Positions 55,043 through 63,756 are shown, numbered from the stretch's first letter. The stretch is 64,000 bases of DNA from CALMEC01 sp964434425 (GCA_964434425.1 CAYSVH010000003.1:62001-126000), one strand, 5' to 3'. The notes: generated by a model not told the origin, from the letters alone. Program-made: numbers and translations.

Positions 55043-55588
55043 CTACTCGCCGTGCTTCCGAAGACGCACCCAGACGGAGAGGTCGCGGAACTCCCCGTTC
55101 TTGAAGACCGCGCGCTTCTGCACCGACTCGAGGTGGTATCCGCTCTTCTCCAGCACCCGTTCCGACCCCGGGTTGCCCGAGAAGACGTTGCCGTTCAGAC
55201 GCTCCAGGTTCGTGGTCTCGAGGACGTGGCGCGTGAAGGCCACGAGCGCCTCGGACGCATATCCCCGCCCCCAGTGGTCCACCCCCAGCCAGTAGCCGAC
55301 CTCGCCGGAGCGACGATAGACGTCGCGTCCCGGGGTCAGGCCGATGCAGCCGATGAACGCGTCGTCGCGTGTGATGGCCAGTCCGAACAGCGGGTGTTCC
55401 GTCCCGCCGGTGACGAGGCTGAAGAACCGGCGCGCGTCGCGGACCCCGTACGGCGACGGGAACCCGTCGCGGAGGTTGACGGCGATGCGCGGGTCGTCCG
55501 CCTCACGCGCCAGCGCCCGGACATCCGAGCCGCGGAGGGGCCGGATGACCAGACGCGGAGTCGTGATGAGGGCGATACGGCGGCGCAC
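55043..55588 (-). CDS. GNAT family acetyltransferase (RimJ/RimL-like)
   Basis: 181 residues. TPRLVIRPLRGSDVRAL opens the fold; VGYWLGVDHWGRGYASEAL is the acetyl-CoA binding motif A (usually Q/RxxGxG/A, here HWGRGYA), and RLNGNVFSGNPGSERVLEKSGY the last helix-strand. Such enzymes acetylate protein N termini, ribosomal proteins or small amines; the substrate is unknown. GTG 55588 chosen because upstream residues are basic and not conserved. It ends 13 nt before the start of yaaA, so the two may be co-transcribed. Confidence 0.85.
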   Translation of the reverse strand: MRRRIALITTPRLVIRPLRGSDVRALAREADDPRIAVNLRDGFPSPYGVRDARRFFSLVTGGTEHPLFGLAITRDDAFIGCIGLTPGRDVYRRSGEVGYWLGVDHWGRGYASEALVAFTRHVLETTNLERLNGNVFSGNPGSERVLEKSGYHLESVQKRAVFKNGEFRDLSVWVRLRKHGE

Positions 55589-55651
55589 ACCGTCATTCTG
55601 CCGCGAATCGACCCGGGGAGCGAATCGGCGCCGCGACCGCACGGGTGAGGA

Positions 55652-55954
55652 TCAGGCCCCCGGCCGCGTCTCACCGGTTCCGAACATGCGGGCCGCATCG
55701 ATCCGCAGGTCCGGGGCGAGGGTCACACGGGGATCCTGGTGGGTGTGCGCACCCAGAGCGACCTCCACCAGGCGGCGTTCCTCCAGCAGACCGAGCGCCG
55801 ACATGATCGCGAGGACGCCCCGGCGATCGGGGTCGAGCCCAAGCTCGGAGGCCGCGGTCCGAACCGACAGCGCCACCCGTCCGTCCTCGGGGCGTCCCTC
55901 GTCGAGCCACTGGAGAACGAGGAGCATCTCGAGGCGCTTCGCGAGGTCGTCCAT
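55652..55954 (-). CDS. Small helix-turn-helix-like protein, unknown
   Basis: 100 residues. RLEMLLVLQWLDEGRPEDGRVALSVRTAASELGLDPDRRGVLAIMSALGLLEERRLVEV has the helix-helix-strand layout of a short winged helix. No family recognised. Divergent from sucC with about 140 bp between starts. The N terminus at ATG 55954 is a good fit; the frame open beyond it is a shadow. Confidence 0.6.
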   Translation of the reverse strand: MDDLAKRLEMLLVLQWLDEGRPEDGRVALSVRTAASELGLDPDRRGVLAIMSALGLLEERRLVEVALGAHTHQDPRVTLAPDLRIDAARMFGTGETRPGA

Positions 55955-56095
55955 GCGGGAACCGTAACGCGTCGCCGGAGCCGGAGAAATGTCACCGATG
56001 CGGCAGATTCCACCCCCGGCGCGCCCGCCCGAGTAGGATCCGCGGGTCCCGAATGGATCGGGGCGCATCGTTTCGATTCGGGAAGGGTGGAACGT

Positions 56096-57244
56096 TTGGA
56101 TCTGTTCGAATACCAGGGCAAGGAGTTGTTTGCCCGCCATGGGATCCCGGTCCCGTCCGGTGAGACAGCCGAGACGCCGGATGAGGCCCGCGCCGCCGCC
56201 GAGCGCATCGGCGGAACCGTCGTGGTGAAGGCGCAGGTTCAGGTGGGTGGTCGCGGCAAGGCCGGCGGCATCCAGCTGGCCGCGAACCCCGACGAGGCCG
56301 AGGCCCGCGCCAGGGACATCCTCGGGATGGACATCAAGGGGCACACGGTGCACCGCGTGTGGATCGAATCCGCGTCGGAGATCGAGAAGGAGTACTACGC
56401 CTCCATCACGTTCGACCGCAGCGCGAAGAAGCCGCTCGTCATGCTGTCGGCGATGGGTGGTGTCGACATCGAGGCCGTCGCCGCGGAGCACCCCGACAAG
56501 CTCGCTCGACTCCACGTCGACCCGCTGTCCGGTTTTCACCCGCACCACGCGCGCCGCCTCTGTTACGAGGCCGGTATCGACGACGTGGCCATGCGAGGGG
56601 TCCAGGACATCCTCCTCAAGCTCTACCAGGGATTCACCGACCTCGACGCGATGCTCTTCGAGGTGAACCCGCTCATCCTCACCAAGGGCGGCGACGTCAT
56701 CGCGCTCGACGCCAAGGTGACGATCGACAACAACGCCCTTTACCGTCATCCTGACATCGCTGCGCTGCAGGAGTCCACGACCGAGGACCCGCAGGAGCGC
56801 ATGGCGCAGGAGAAGGGCGTCACGTACGTCAAGCTCGACGGTGACGTCGGCATCCTCGGCAACGGTGCCGGTCTCGTGATGAGCACCCTGGACGTCGTCG
56901 CCCTGGCGGGCGGCCGTCCGGCGAACTTCCTCGACGCGGGTGGCGGATCGAAGTCGGACGAGGTCGTCGCGGCCCTCGAGGTCCTCCTCTCGGACCCCAA
57001 GGTCAAGTCGCTCCTCATCAACATCTTCGGTGGCATCACCCGCTGCGACGAGGTCGCGGAGGGTCTTCTCACCGCCATCGACCAGCTCGGTTCCACCATT
57101 CCGATCGTCGTCCGTCTCGACGGGACGAACGAGGAGGCGGGACGCAAGATCATCCAGGACCGCGCACCGTCCAACGTCGTGGTCGAACCCACGATGCTGT
57201 CGGCCGCCGAGCGCGCCGTCGCGCTCGCGAAGGAGGCCGCATGA
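56096..57244 (+). CDS. sucC: Succinyl-CoA synthetase beta subunit
   Basis: 382 residues. Nucleotide- and CoA-linked step of the citric acid cycle (succinyl-CoA to succinate). Motifs: DLFEYQGKELFARHGIPVP, KAQVQVGGRGKAGGIQLA (ATP-grasp), FEVNPLILTKGGDV, GAGLVMSTLDVVALAGG and FGGITRCDEVAEG. The start is TTG 56096 with GGAAGG 9 nt upstream; GTG 56087 would sit against the same GGAAGG and is less likely. It overlaps sucD by ATGA, the common sucCD arrangement. Confidence 0.94.
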   Translation: MDLFEYQGKELFARHGIPVPSGETAETPDEARAAAERIGGTVVVKAQVQVGGRGKAGGIQLAANPDEAEARARDILGMDIKGHTVHRVWIESASEIEKEYYASITFDRSAKKPLVMLSAMGGVDIEAVAAEHPDKLARLHVDPLSGFHPHHARRLCYEAGIDDVAMRGVQDILLKLYQGFTDLDAMLFEVNPLILTKGGDVIALDAKVTIDNNALYRHPDIAALQESTTEDPQERMAQEKGVTYVKLDGDVGILGNGAGLVMSTLDVVALAGGRPANFLDAGGGSKSDEVVAALEVLLSDPKVKSLLINIFGGITRCDEVAEGLLTAIDQLGSTIPIVVRLDGTNEEAGRKIIQDRAPSNVVVEPTMLSAAERAVALAKEAA

Positions 57245-58110
57245 GCATTCTCGTCGACGGGAACACCCGTCTTGTGGTTCAGGGCATCACCGGCCGTGAG
57301 GGCCAGTTCCACGCCACCCGCAACAAGGCGTACGGCACCAACGTCGTCGCCGGCGTGACGCCGGGTAAGGGCGGTCAGAACATCGAGGGCATCCCGGTGT
57401 TCAACACCCTCCACCAGGCCGTCGAGGAGACGGGGGCCAACACCGCCATGGTGTTCGTGCCGCCGCGCTTCGCCGCGGACGCCGTCTACGAGGCGATCGA
57501 GAGCGGTGTCGAGCTCATCATCACCGTCACCGAGGGCATCCCGGCCCACGACATGCTGAACATCTACACCCACCTGCGCCGCGGCAACCAGACGCTCATC
57601 GGGCCCAACTGCCCGGGTGTCATCAGCCCCGGCAAGGCGACGGTCGGCATCATGCCCACCCAGGTGTTCAACCCGGGCCGCGTCGGCCTCGTCAGCCGCA
57701 GCGGCACGCTGACCTACCAGATCTCGAAGGAGCTCGACCTCCTCGGCATCGGTCAGAGCACGGTGGTCGGCATCGGCGGTGACCCCATCGTCGGCAGCTC
57801 GTTCATCGACATCATCAGCCGTTTCGAAGATGACGACGAGACCGACCTGGTCGTCATGGTCGGTGAGATCGGTGGCGACGAGGAGGAGAAGGCGGCGGAG
57901 TACATCGCGGCCAACATGAAGACCCCGGTCGTGTCGTACATCGCCGGTTTCCAGGCACCGCCCGGCAAGCAGATGGGTCACGCCGGAGCCATCATCACCG
58001 GCTCGTCCGGAACCGCGCAGGGCAAGAAGGACGCCCTCGAGGCCAAGGGCATCCGGGTCGGTACCAACCCGACCGAGGTCGCCCAGCTGGCAAAGGACGC
58101 ACTGTCGTAG
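57241..58110 (+). CDS. sucD: Succinyl-CoA synthetase alpha subunit
   Basis: 289 residues. VVQGITGREGQFHATRNKAYGTNVVAGV is the CoA-binding Rossmann start, VEVNPLI-type contacts come from SucC, and QMGHAGAIITG carries the phosphohistidine (near residue 246). The C-terminal GTNPTEVAQLAKDAL is conserved. A terminator hairpin (58137-58167) with T run follows 27 nt after the stop. Confidence 0.96.
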   Translation: MSILVDGNTRLVVQGITGREGQFHATRNKAYGTNVVAGVTPGKGGQNIEGIPVFNTLHQAVEETGANTAMVFVPPRFAADAVYEAIESGVELIITVTEGIPAHDMLNIYTHLRRGNQTLIGPNCPGVISPGKATVGIMPTQVFNPGRVGLVSRSGTLTYQISKELDLLGIGQSTVVGIGGDPIVGSSFIDIISRFEDDDETDLVVMVGEIGGDEEEKAAEYIAANMKTPVVSYIAGFQAPPGKQMGHAGAIITGSSGTAQGKKDALEAKGIRVGTNPTEVAQLAKDALS

Positions 58111-58136
58111 CAGCGGTGTGACCTTTTTGAAGGATC

Positions 58137-58170
58137 GCCGGGCCGGCCGCGACGACGGCGGCCCGGCTTT
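58137..58170 (+). terminator. Terminator after sucD
   Basis: GCCGGGCCG (58137-58145) pairs with CGGCCCGGC (58159-58167), followed by TTTCCT. Hairpin plus short T run 27 nt after the sucD stop. Confidence 0.8.
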
Positions 58171-58195
58171 CCTGAACACGGGTGGGGGCCGTGGT

Positions 58196-58201
58196 TAGAA
58201 T
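58196..58201 (+). promoter_or_regulatory. -10 box (TAGAAT), leaderless geometry
   Basis: TAGAAT ends 6 nt before ATG 58208 and no ribosome binding site is present, so the L,D-transpeptidase mRNA probably begins at its start codon. Confidence 0.5.
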
Positions 58202-58207
58202 CGCGCG

Positions 58208-58924
58208 ATGCGAATTCTGAAAGTCATTGCCTCCTCTCTCGTGGTCGTCGGATCGACGACCCTCCTGACCGCCTCCGCCTCCGCACAGGACCGTCAGGCC
58301 CGAGGCCCCCTTCCGACCGCGCCGTCCCTCAAGAACGGGTCGTGGACCGCGAACATCGCCGCCCCGGTCGTCGCCCGTGCACTACCGGGTGCCGGTGCCC
58401 GCGTACGGCTCCCCGGCCATACCAGGTGGTCGCTGACGCCGACCTCCTACATGGTCACGGGCGCCAAGGACATCGGCGACGTCCGCTGGGTGCGCATCCA
58501 GCTTCCCCTTCGACCCAACGGGCGGTCCGCCTGGGTCCCGGAGGAGCAGGTCGTCCTGCGCCGTACCCGCACCTGGATCCGTGTCTCGACCGCCACCAAG
58601 CGGGTCGAGGTCTTCGTCGCCGGCAAGCGCCGCCGCACGTTCGTCGCGTCGGTGGGAACCGGCGGGACCCCGACCCCCAAGGGGCGTTTCGCCATCTACG
58701 ACTCCGTCCCGACGAACGGCCAGCTCGGCCCGCACATCCTGGTCCTGACCGCGCACAGCAACGTCCTGCGCACGTTCGCGGGCGGCAACGGCATCGTGGG
58801 CATCCACGGGTGGCCCAGCACCGTCGGCCAGGCCGCGTCGCACGGATGCGTCCGGCTGTCGAAGAGCGGCATCAGGGCCCTGAACAGCTTCGCGAAGCCG
58901 GGCACCCCGGTCGAGATCGTCTGA
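58208..58924 (+). CDS. L,D-transpeptidase (YkuD domain)
   Basis: 238 residues. Signal peptide (MRILKVIASSLVVVGSTTLLTASASA), a basic linker region of about 90 residues with an SH3-like feel, then a YkuD catalytic domain starting near RTWIRVSTATKRVEVF. The active site is HGWPSTVGQAASHGCVRL with catalytic Cys near 213 and the two His. The enzyme makes 3-3 crosslinks or anchors proteins to peptidoglycan. It is monocistronic: a terminator precedes it and an imperfect hairpin (58941-58973) follows. Confidence 0.93.
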   Translation: MRILKVIASSLVVVGSTTLLTASASAQDRQARGPLPTAPSLKNGSWTANIAAPVVARALPGAGARVRLPGHTRWSLTPTSYMVTGAKDIGDVRWVRIQLPLRPNGRSAWVPEEQVVLRRTRTWIRVSTATKRVEVFVAGKRRRTFVASVGTGGTPTPKGRFAIYDSVPTNGQLGPHILVLTAHSNVLRTFAGGNGIVGIHGWPSTVGQAASHGCVRLSKSGIRALNSFAKPGTPVEIV

Positions 58925-58940
58925 CGCGGGTCCCTCTCCC

Positions 58941-58973
58941 GGTGGGGCTCCGTCGATCCGGCGGAACCCCACC
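58941..58973 (+). terminator. Hairpin after the L,D-transpeptidase gene
   Basis: GGTGGGGCTCCG (58941-58952) pairs with CGGAACCCCACC (58962-58973) except for one position, 17 nt after the stop codon. No T tract; likely a 3'-end hairpin. Confidence 0.6.
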
Positions 58974-59098
58974 GATCTGACATCGGCGGTCCGTCTCACA
59001 GCAGGCCGTTCCGTCCCACCGCTGAGGAGTGCATTCCACCGCGGAACCCGCCGATACATTCATCCGGTGGAACGACATGAACGCACCCGGGAGGCGGT

Positions 59099-61546
59099 AT
59101 GCCGACGATCAGCTCGTCCGTGAACCTCGAGGCGCTGGTGAACCGGGCGGTCGAGGACGATACGGACCTCTCCGAGGACGCACGTCTCTACGTCATGGCG
59201 GCGATGGCGGGCGACGCCGCATTCGCCGACCTCGCCGGATACGAGCGGCCTCCCGTGACCGTGGAGGAGGAGGCCGAGGCCGTCGAACCCGCCGGGGCGT
59301 TTCTCACTCGGATCACGGTCTCGGGTTTCCGAGGGATCGGGCCCACGTCCACGCTCCCGCTCGCGCCCGGCCCCGGGCTCACGATCGTGGCCGGACGCAA
59401 CGGCTCGGGGAAATCCTCATTCTGTGAGGGGCTCGAGGTCGCGCTCACCGGGAAGTCGGCCCGGTTCGCAAAGGGGAGCACGCAGTGGCAATCGGCGTGG
59501 CGAAACCTGCACCAGCGCGACGCGGCGATCGAGGTCCTCCTGTCGGAGGAGGGTGCCGGCGAGACGACGGTGCGATCGACATGGGATCCGGAGTCGGACC
59601 TCGCAGACGCCCGAACAACCGTGCAGCGCACGGGGAAGCCACGCGAGGAGGGCCTCGCGGGCCTGGGCTGGGAGGGCGCTCTCCTCACCCATCGGCCCAT
59701 CCTCACCTACGACGAACTCGGTGAGATCCTCACGGCGAAGCCGAGCCTGTTGCACGACGCGCTCTCGACGGTCCTGGGACTGGACGCCATCGGCGAGGCC
59801 ATCGCCCGGCTCAGAGATCGTGTCGCGAGTCTGAAGGAGCCGAAGCAGCGCCAGAGCCAGATGAGGAAGGCTCTCCGCACCGCCCTGGATACCTCGGATG
59901 ACGAGCGCGCGGAGCGCGCCCTGAAACTCGTCCGAGCCCGCACCGCGGACATCGGAGAGATCCGCGCCCTCGCGACCGGGACGGGAGGCACACCGGACGC
60001 CGTTCTCCAGGAGCTCCGATCGCTCGGCGCCGTCGCCCTGCCCTCGCTGGAGGAGGTCGTCGCTGTGACGAAACGCCTCCGCGCGGCCGCGGCGAAACGC
60101 GACCTCGCCCGCGCCCCGGCCGATCTCGCTCTCGATCGCCGGATCACGCTGATCGACGCCGCGCTCGCCGTGCACGATCACGATGGGAACATGCCCTGCC
60201 CCATCTGCGGCGAGGGGATCCTCGACTCGAGTGTCTCCGAGCGCCTCAAGGCGGAGCTCGCCACCGATCGGGAGGCGCTGCGGGCGTTGCGGGACGCCGG
60301 CACCGAGGTCGCGCAAGCACTCGCGTCCGCCCGTGCGCTGATTCCGGCGTCACTCCCCTCGACCGGATCACCGCTTGATGGCGAGGTGGAGGAGCGTCAT
60401 CGGGCCGCCGCATCCGCCGTGACCGAGTGGAGCGCCGTCGCCTCCGGCGACGACCCGCGGACGATCGCGGACGCGATGGACGACCGCTTCCCGTCGATGG
60501 TCGAGATCGTCGACGCGCTGAGCCAGGCCGCACGCACCGCCCTCGCCGACCGCGAGGATGCATGGGCACCGCTGGCAGCCCAGCTGGCTGAGTTCGCCAG
60601 ACTGAGCGAAGCCGTGAACGAGACCGCCGACGACCTCGCCCACTTCGAGGCCGCACACACATGGTTGCGCAACCACGATGCCCACCTCCGCAACGAGCGC
60701 CTGCGCCCCATCGCCACCAAGGCCATGGAGATCTGGTCGATGCTCCGTCAGGAGAGCAACGTCGAGATCGCCGACCTGACGCTCGAGGGGTCGAACACCA
60801 GTCGCCGGGTCACCATCACCTCACGGGTCGACGGTGAGGAGGCACCCGGGATGACGGTGCTCAGCCAGGGGGAACTCCACGCGCTGGCGCTGGCCCTCTT
60901 CCTGCCACGGGCGACGACCCCCGAGAGCCCGTTCCGCTTCGTCGTGCTGGACGACCCGGTGCAGGCCATGGACCCGTCCAAGGTGGACGGCCTCCTCGCG
61001 GTGCTCGCGGATCTCGCCGAACGCCGGCAGGTCGTGGTGTTCTCGCACGACGACCGGCTGGCGAATGCGGCGCGTCACGGCGGCATCGCCGCCACGATTC
61101 TCGAGATCACGCGCGAGGCGGGCTCCGTCGTGAGCGTCCACGAGTCGCTCAATCCGGCGATGCGCTACCTGAGCGATGCCCACGCCATGGCACGGGACGA
61201 GAACCTTCCGCCCGACGTCCGCCGACGGCTTCTGCCCGGCATCCTCCGGTTGGCGGTGGAGGCCGCAGCCCGTGAGCGCTGGTTCGGAGACGCGCTTCGT
61301 GGTGGCATGCCCCGAACCGACGTCGAGAATCGATGGAACGCCGCGAGGACGACCAAGAGCCGCGTCTCGCTTGCCGTTTCGGGTGACACCGACGGCATCG
61401 GGAGTTGGCACACGCAGCGGCCCCACCGGAAGGAGGCGATGGCCATCGTCACCGCCGGGATGCACCAGGGGTTGGCCGGCGATCCGTTCGGCGCCCATGC
61501 GGCCGTGAAGCAACTGGTCAATGACCTGAAGGCGCATGCGAGATGA
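59099..61546 (+). CDS. Rad50/SMC-like ATPase with a zinc-hook-like motif
   Basis: 815 residues. Residues 1-75 are a non-conserved lead; the ATPase then starts with FLTRITVSGFRGIGP, and Walker A is VAGRNGSGKSSFCEG (near 97-110). A helical middle carries PCPICG near 365, a CxxC like the Rad50 zinc hook, but only short arms flank it. The signature motif is LSQGELHALALAL (near 588), Walker B FVVLDDPVQAMDPSK, and the switch His VVFSHDDRL. About 190 residues follow the ATPase core and form an extra helical domain. GGGAGG precedes ATG 59099. It overlaps the next gene by ATGA. Such ATPases power nucleases or toxic effectors in several defence systems. Confidence 0.85.
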   Translation: MPTISSSVNLEALVNRAVEDDTDLSEDARLYVMAAMAGDAAFADLAGYERPPVTVEEEAEAVEPAGAFLTRITVSGFRGIGPTSTLPLAPGPGLTIVAGRNGSGKSSFCEGLEVALTGKSARFAKGSTQWQSAWRNLHQRDAAIEVLLSEEGAGETTVRSTWDPESDLADARTTVQRTGKPREEGLAGLGWEGALLTHRPILTYDELGEILTAKPSLLHDALSTVLGLDAIGEAIARLRDRVASLKEPKQRQSQMRKALRTALDTSDDERAERALKLVRARTADIGEIRALATGTGGTPDAVLQELRSLGAVALPSLEEVVAVTKRLRAAAAKRDLARAPADLALDRRITLIDAALAVHDHDGNMPCPICGEGILDSSVSERLKAELATDREALRALRDAGTEVAQALASARALIPASLPSTGSPLDGEVEERHRAAASAVTEWSAVASGDDPRTIADAMDDRFPSMVEIVDALSQAARTALADREDAWAPLAAQLAEFARLSEAVNETADDLAHFEAAHTWLRNHDAHLRNERLRPIATKAMEIWSMLRQESNVEIADLTLEGSNTSRRVTITSRVDGEEAPGMTVLSQGELHALALALFLPRATTPESPFRFVVLDDPVQAMDPSKVDGLLAVLADLAERRQVVVFSHDDRLANAARHGGIAATILEITREAGSVVSVHESLNPAMRYLSDAHAMARDENLPPDVRRRLLPGILRLAVEAAARERWFGDALRGGMPRTDVENRWNAARTTKSRVSLAVSGDTDGIGSWHTQRPHRKEAMAIVTAGMHQGLAGDPFGAHAAVKQLVNDLKAHAR

Positions 61547-61893
61547 GTGCGCTGGTCGATCGCGCACGCGCGCTGCTGTCGGCGGGTGGAGCCGTCTCAC
61601 CACAGGCGCGGCGCGGCGCGTGCTGGCTGGCGCGGGCCGCGCTGGAGGATGCGGTGCGCGACCTTCTCCATGCCCGGAGGTGCCATCCCGGAGAAGCATC
61701 GATGCACGTGCAGCTCATCTGCCTGGAGAGCGCCTACCTCGAGATGCCGTCATCGCCCGCCTCAGCGGCGCGACATGCCTGGGCCGGCCTTTCCGGCGCC
61801 TCACACCAGCACGCGTACGAGCTGGCGCCGACGATCGCGGAGGTCGGCCACCTGATCGACCTCGTAGGACGGGTGGAGGCCGCCCACCGGTGA
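61543..61893 (+). CDS. Small helical protein coupled to the ATPase (HEPN-like)
   Basis: 116 residues, almost wholly helical: RARALLSAGGAVSPQARRGACWLARAALEDAVRDLLHAR, and a C-terminal block HAWAGLSGASHQHAYELAPTIAEVGHLI. The length, helix pattern and the SxxHQHAYELAPT segment resemble small HEPN-like proteins that accompany such ATPases, though the classic Rx4-6H motif is not obvious. The ATG overlaps the ATPase stop (ATGA), so they are co-translated. HEPN-type partners are often RNases or their regulators; the family link is from memory of pattern, not a database match. Confidence 0.6.
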   Translation: MSALVDRARALLSAGGAVSPQARRGACWLARAALEDAVRDLLHARRCHPGEASMHVQLICLESAYLEMPSSPASAARHAWAGLSGASHQHAYELAPTIAEVGHLIDLVGRVEAAHR

Positions 61894-61919
61894 GGTCCCA
61901 GGAGGTGGCACCACAGTGA

Positions 61920-61956
61920 GGGTGGAGATCGGGTGCCCGGCACCCGATCTCCACCC
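61920..61956. terminator. Perfect 18-bp inverted repeat between convergent genes
   Basis: GGGTGGAGATCGGGTGCC (61920-61937), one C, then its exact reverse complement (61939-61956). It lies between the ends of the HEPN-like gene and the beta-helical protein gene. Core GGTGCC-N-GGCACC is shared with the palindromes at 35825 and 35950. Confidence 0.75.
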
Positions 61957-62023
61957 GCCGTTTCCTGAGACCCGTCCTCGCACCGGATGTGCAGGCACCG
62001 TCGTGCCGAACCGCACGACCGGG

Positions 62024-62596
62024 TCAGCGGTTGCGGATCACCCTGCCCGGACCGTTCTCCTCGGCGTCGCCCTTGAGCGTGCCTCCGCGCCGAATGACGA
62101 TGTCGCCGATGCTCCGCTCGATGGCGTTGCCGTCGACGTAGCCACCGATCACGATCGATCCGATGTCCCACTCCTCGGCGTTTCCGTCCAGGTAGCCGTT
62201 GATGGCGATGCCGCCGCGACCGCGTTCGAGCGCGTTGCCGTCAACACGCCCCTTACGAGTGATGAACAGTGACCCGAGACCTCTCTCGGACACGTTTCCG
62301 TCGACCGTGCCGTCGACGCGTACCTCACCCGCACCGGTCTCGTTGATGTTGCCGTCGACGGCACCTCTCGCGAAGACGCGCACACGACCGGGGCCGATCT
62401 GCCGGACGTTCCCGTCGACCTTCCCGCGGATGTGGACGAAGCCGTTCCTGACCGTCAGGTTCCCGTCGATGGTGGTGCCGGCGGCAACCGTGTAGTTGCC
62501 GGTCACGGAGACGTCGTCGGCCGACGCGGTCATCGGTACCGCGAACAGGGCGAGGGCCGAAGCGGCCGAGGCCGCCAGAACACGTTTGGTGAACAT
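62024..62596 (-). CDS. Secreted beta-helical protein with VDGN repeats
   Basis: 190 residues. Signal peptide ending near ASADD, then seven or eight repeats of about 21-23 residues, each with a VDGN or LDGN corner: GKVDGNVRQIGPG, GAVDGNINETGAG, GTVDGNVSERGLG, GRVDGNALERGRG, GYLDGNAEEWDIG, GYVDGNAIERSIG. This is a right-handed beta-helix, similar to bactofilin-type polymer-forming domains but exported. A good GGAG precedes ATG 62596. Function unknown; possibly surface scaffold. Confidence 0.8.
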   Translation of the reverse strand: MFTKRVLAASAASALALFAVPMTASADDVSVTGNYTVAAGTTIDGNLTVRNGFVHIRGKVDGNVRQIGPGRVRVFARGAVDGNINETGAGEVRVDGTVDGNVSERGLGSLFITRKGRVDGNALERGRGGIAINGYLDGNAEEWDIGSIVIGGYVDGNAIERSIGDIVIRRGGTLKGDAEENGPGRVIRNR

Positions 62597-62940
62597 CGCA
62601 ACTCCTTCGGTGGGCGTTCGAGGGACCAGTACATCCGACGACCGTGAACCCCGTATGAGATGACCCTGAGAGTTCTCTCATCTGCGACCCACGAGCGGCG
62701 GCATCGGGGGTGGATGCCGACACGCCGCACCCAGGACGGGCGTATCGGACGGCCTCTCGCCGCAGGGCTCCGCCGGCCGCGATCGATTCAGCGCGGTCGG
62801 CCCCGTACCCGGTACGACGTATGACCGGCCGGGTGGGGAGCCGTCGATCTCTCCGAGAGGTCACGACACGGATCCCCACAGGCCATCCGCCGCACCCGTC
62901 GGAGCCGTCATCAGCACGGACCCATGGCCCGAACTCACTG
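62597..62940. other. Divergent promoter region, 344 bp, no gene
   Basis: This lies between the divergent beta-helical protein and the siderophore gene. Frames are Arg/Pro-rich without ribosome binding sites. An A-rich patch just upstream of 62596 probably holds the promoter for the minus-strand gene. The iron-box-like site follows at 62941. Confidence 0.5.
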
Positions 62941-62959
62941 TTAGGGTTGCCTAACGCAA
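62941..62959 (+). promoter_or_regulatory. Iron-box-like (DtxR/IdeR) site before entA
   Basis: TTAGGGTTGCCTAACGCAA matches the DtxR/IdeR consensus TTAGGTTAGCCTAACCTAA at most positions and includes the inverted GTTAGG/CCTAAC. Its last base is the first base of the entA ATG, so repressor binding would block both promoter and start. Fits iron-controlled siderophore synthesis. Confidence 0.6.
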
Positions 62960-63750
62960 TGGGCCGGGACTCCTCTTCACGAAGCGACTCCGTCGCCATC
63001 GTCACCGGCGCGGGTGGCGGCATCGGCCGGGCGGTGGTCGATGCGCTCTGCCGGACCGGTGCCTCCGTGCTGGCCACCGATCTCGACGGCGACGCCGCGC
63101 GGACCGTGGCCGACCGTCTGAACGCCACGGGCGCACGCGTCCTGCACGGCGCGCTGGACGTCCGCGACCCCGCCGCCGTGAGCACCGCCGTCGCCCGCGC
63201 CGAGGACGAACTGGGTCCGCTCAGCACGGCCGTCAGCGTGGCGGGCGTGCTCAACGCCGGATCCGTGGCCGACACCACGCCGGACATGTGGCGTGAGACC
63301 TTCGCGGTGAACGCCGGCGGGCCGTTCCATCTGGCCCGCGCCGCGACCGCCGTCATGGCCCCCCGAGGAAGGGGATCCATCGTCCTCGTCGCCTCCAACG
63401 CGGCAAGCGTGCCCCGCACGGGCATGGCGGCCTACGCGGCCTCGAAGGCGGCGGCCCGAACGATGATGCGCTGCCTGGGCCTCGAGGTCGCACGCGACGG
63501 CATCCGCTGCAACATCGTCTCGCCGGGATCGACGGACACCGACATGCACGAGGCCCTCTGGCCGGACGGCAGCGCGGCACGCCGGTCGGTGGACGGATCC
63601 CCGGAGCACTTCCGCGCCGGCATCCCGCTGGGACGCATCGCACAGCCCGCCGACATCGCGGACGCCGTCGCCTTCCTCGTGTCGGACCGCGCACGGCACA
63701 TCACCATGCAGGACATCATCGTCGACGGCGGCGCCGCCCTGGGCGGCTAG
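62959..63750 (+). CDS. entA: 2,3-dihydro-2,3-dihydroxybenzoate dehydrogenase
   Basis: 263 residues, short-chain dehydrogenase. Oxidises 2,3-dihydro-2,3-dihydroxybenzoate to 2,3-dihydroxybenzoate with NAD+, the last step in making the catechol for enterobactin/bacillibactin-type siderophores. The NAD loop TGAGGGIGRAVV, the catalytic YAASKAA, and the EntA-specific stretches FAVNAGGPFHLARA, RCNIVSPGSTDTDMHEALW, FRAGIPLGRIAQPADIA and ITMQDIIVDGGAALGG match the family closely. ATG 62959 lies just after the iron-box-like site. The next gene, 6 nt downstream, is entC-like. Confidence 0.9.
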   Translation: MGRDSSSRSDSVAIVTGAGGGIGRAVVDALCRTGASVLATDLDGDAARTVADRLNATGARVLHGALDVRDPAAVSTAVARAEDELGPLSTAVSVAGVLNAGSVADTTPDMWRETFAVNAGGPFHLARAATAVMAPRGRGSIVLVASNAASVPRTGMAAYAASKAAARTMMRCLGLEVARDGIRCNIVSPGSTDTDMHEALWPDGSAARRSVDGSPEHFRAGIPLGRIAQPADIADAVAFLVSDRARHITMQDIIVDGGAALGG

Positions 63751-63756
63751 ACGGCA

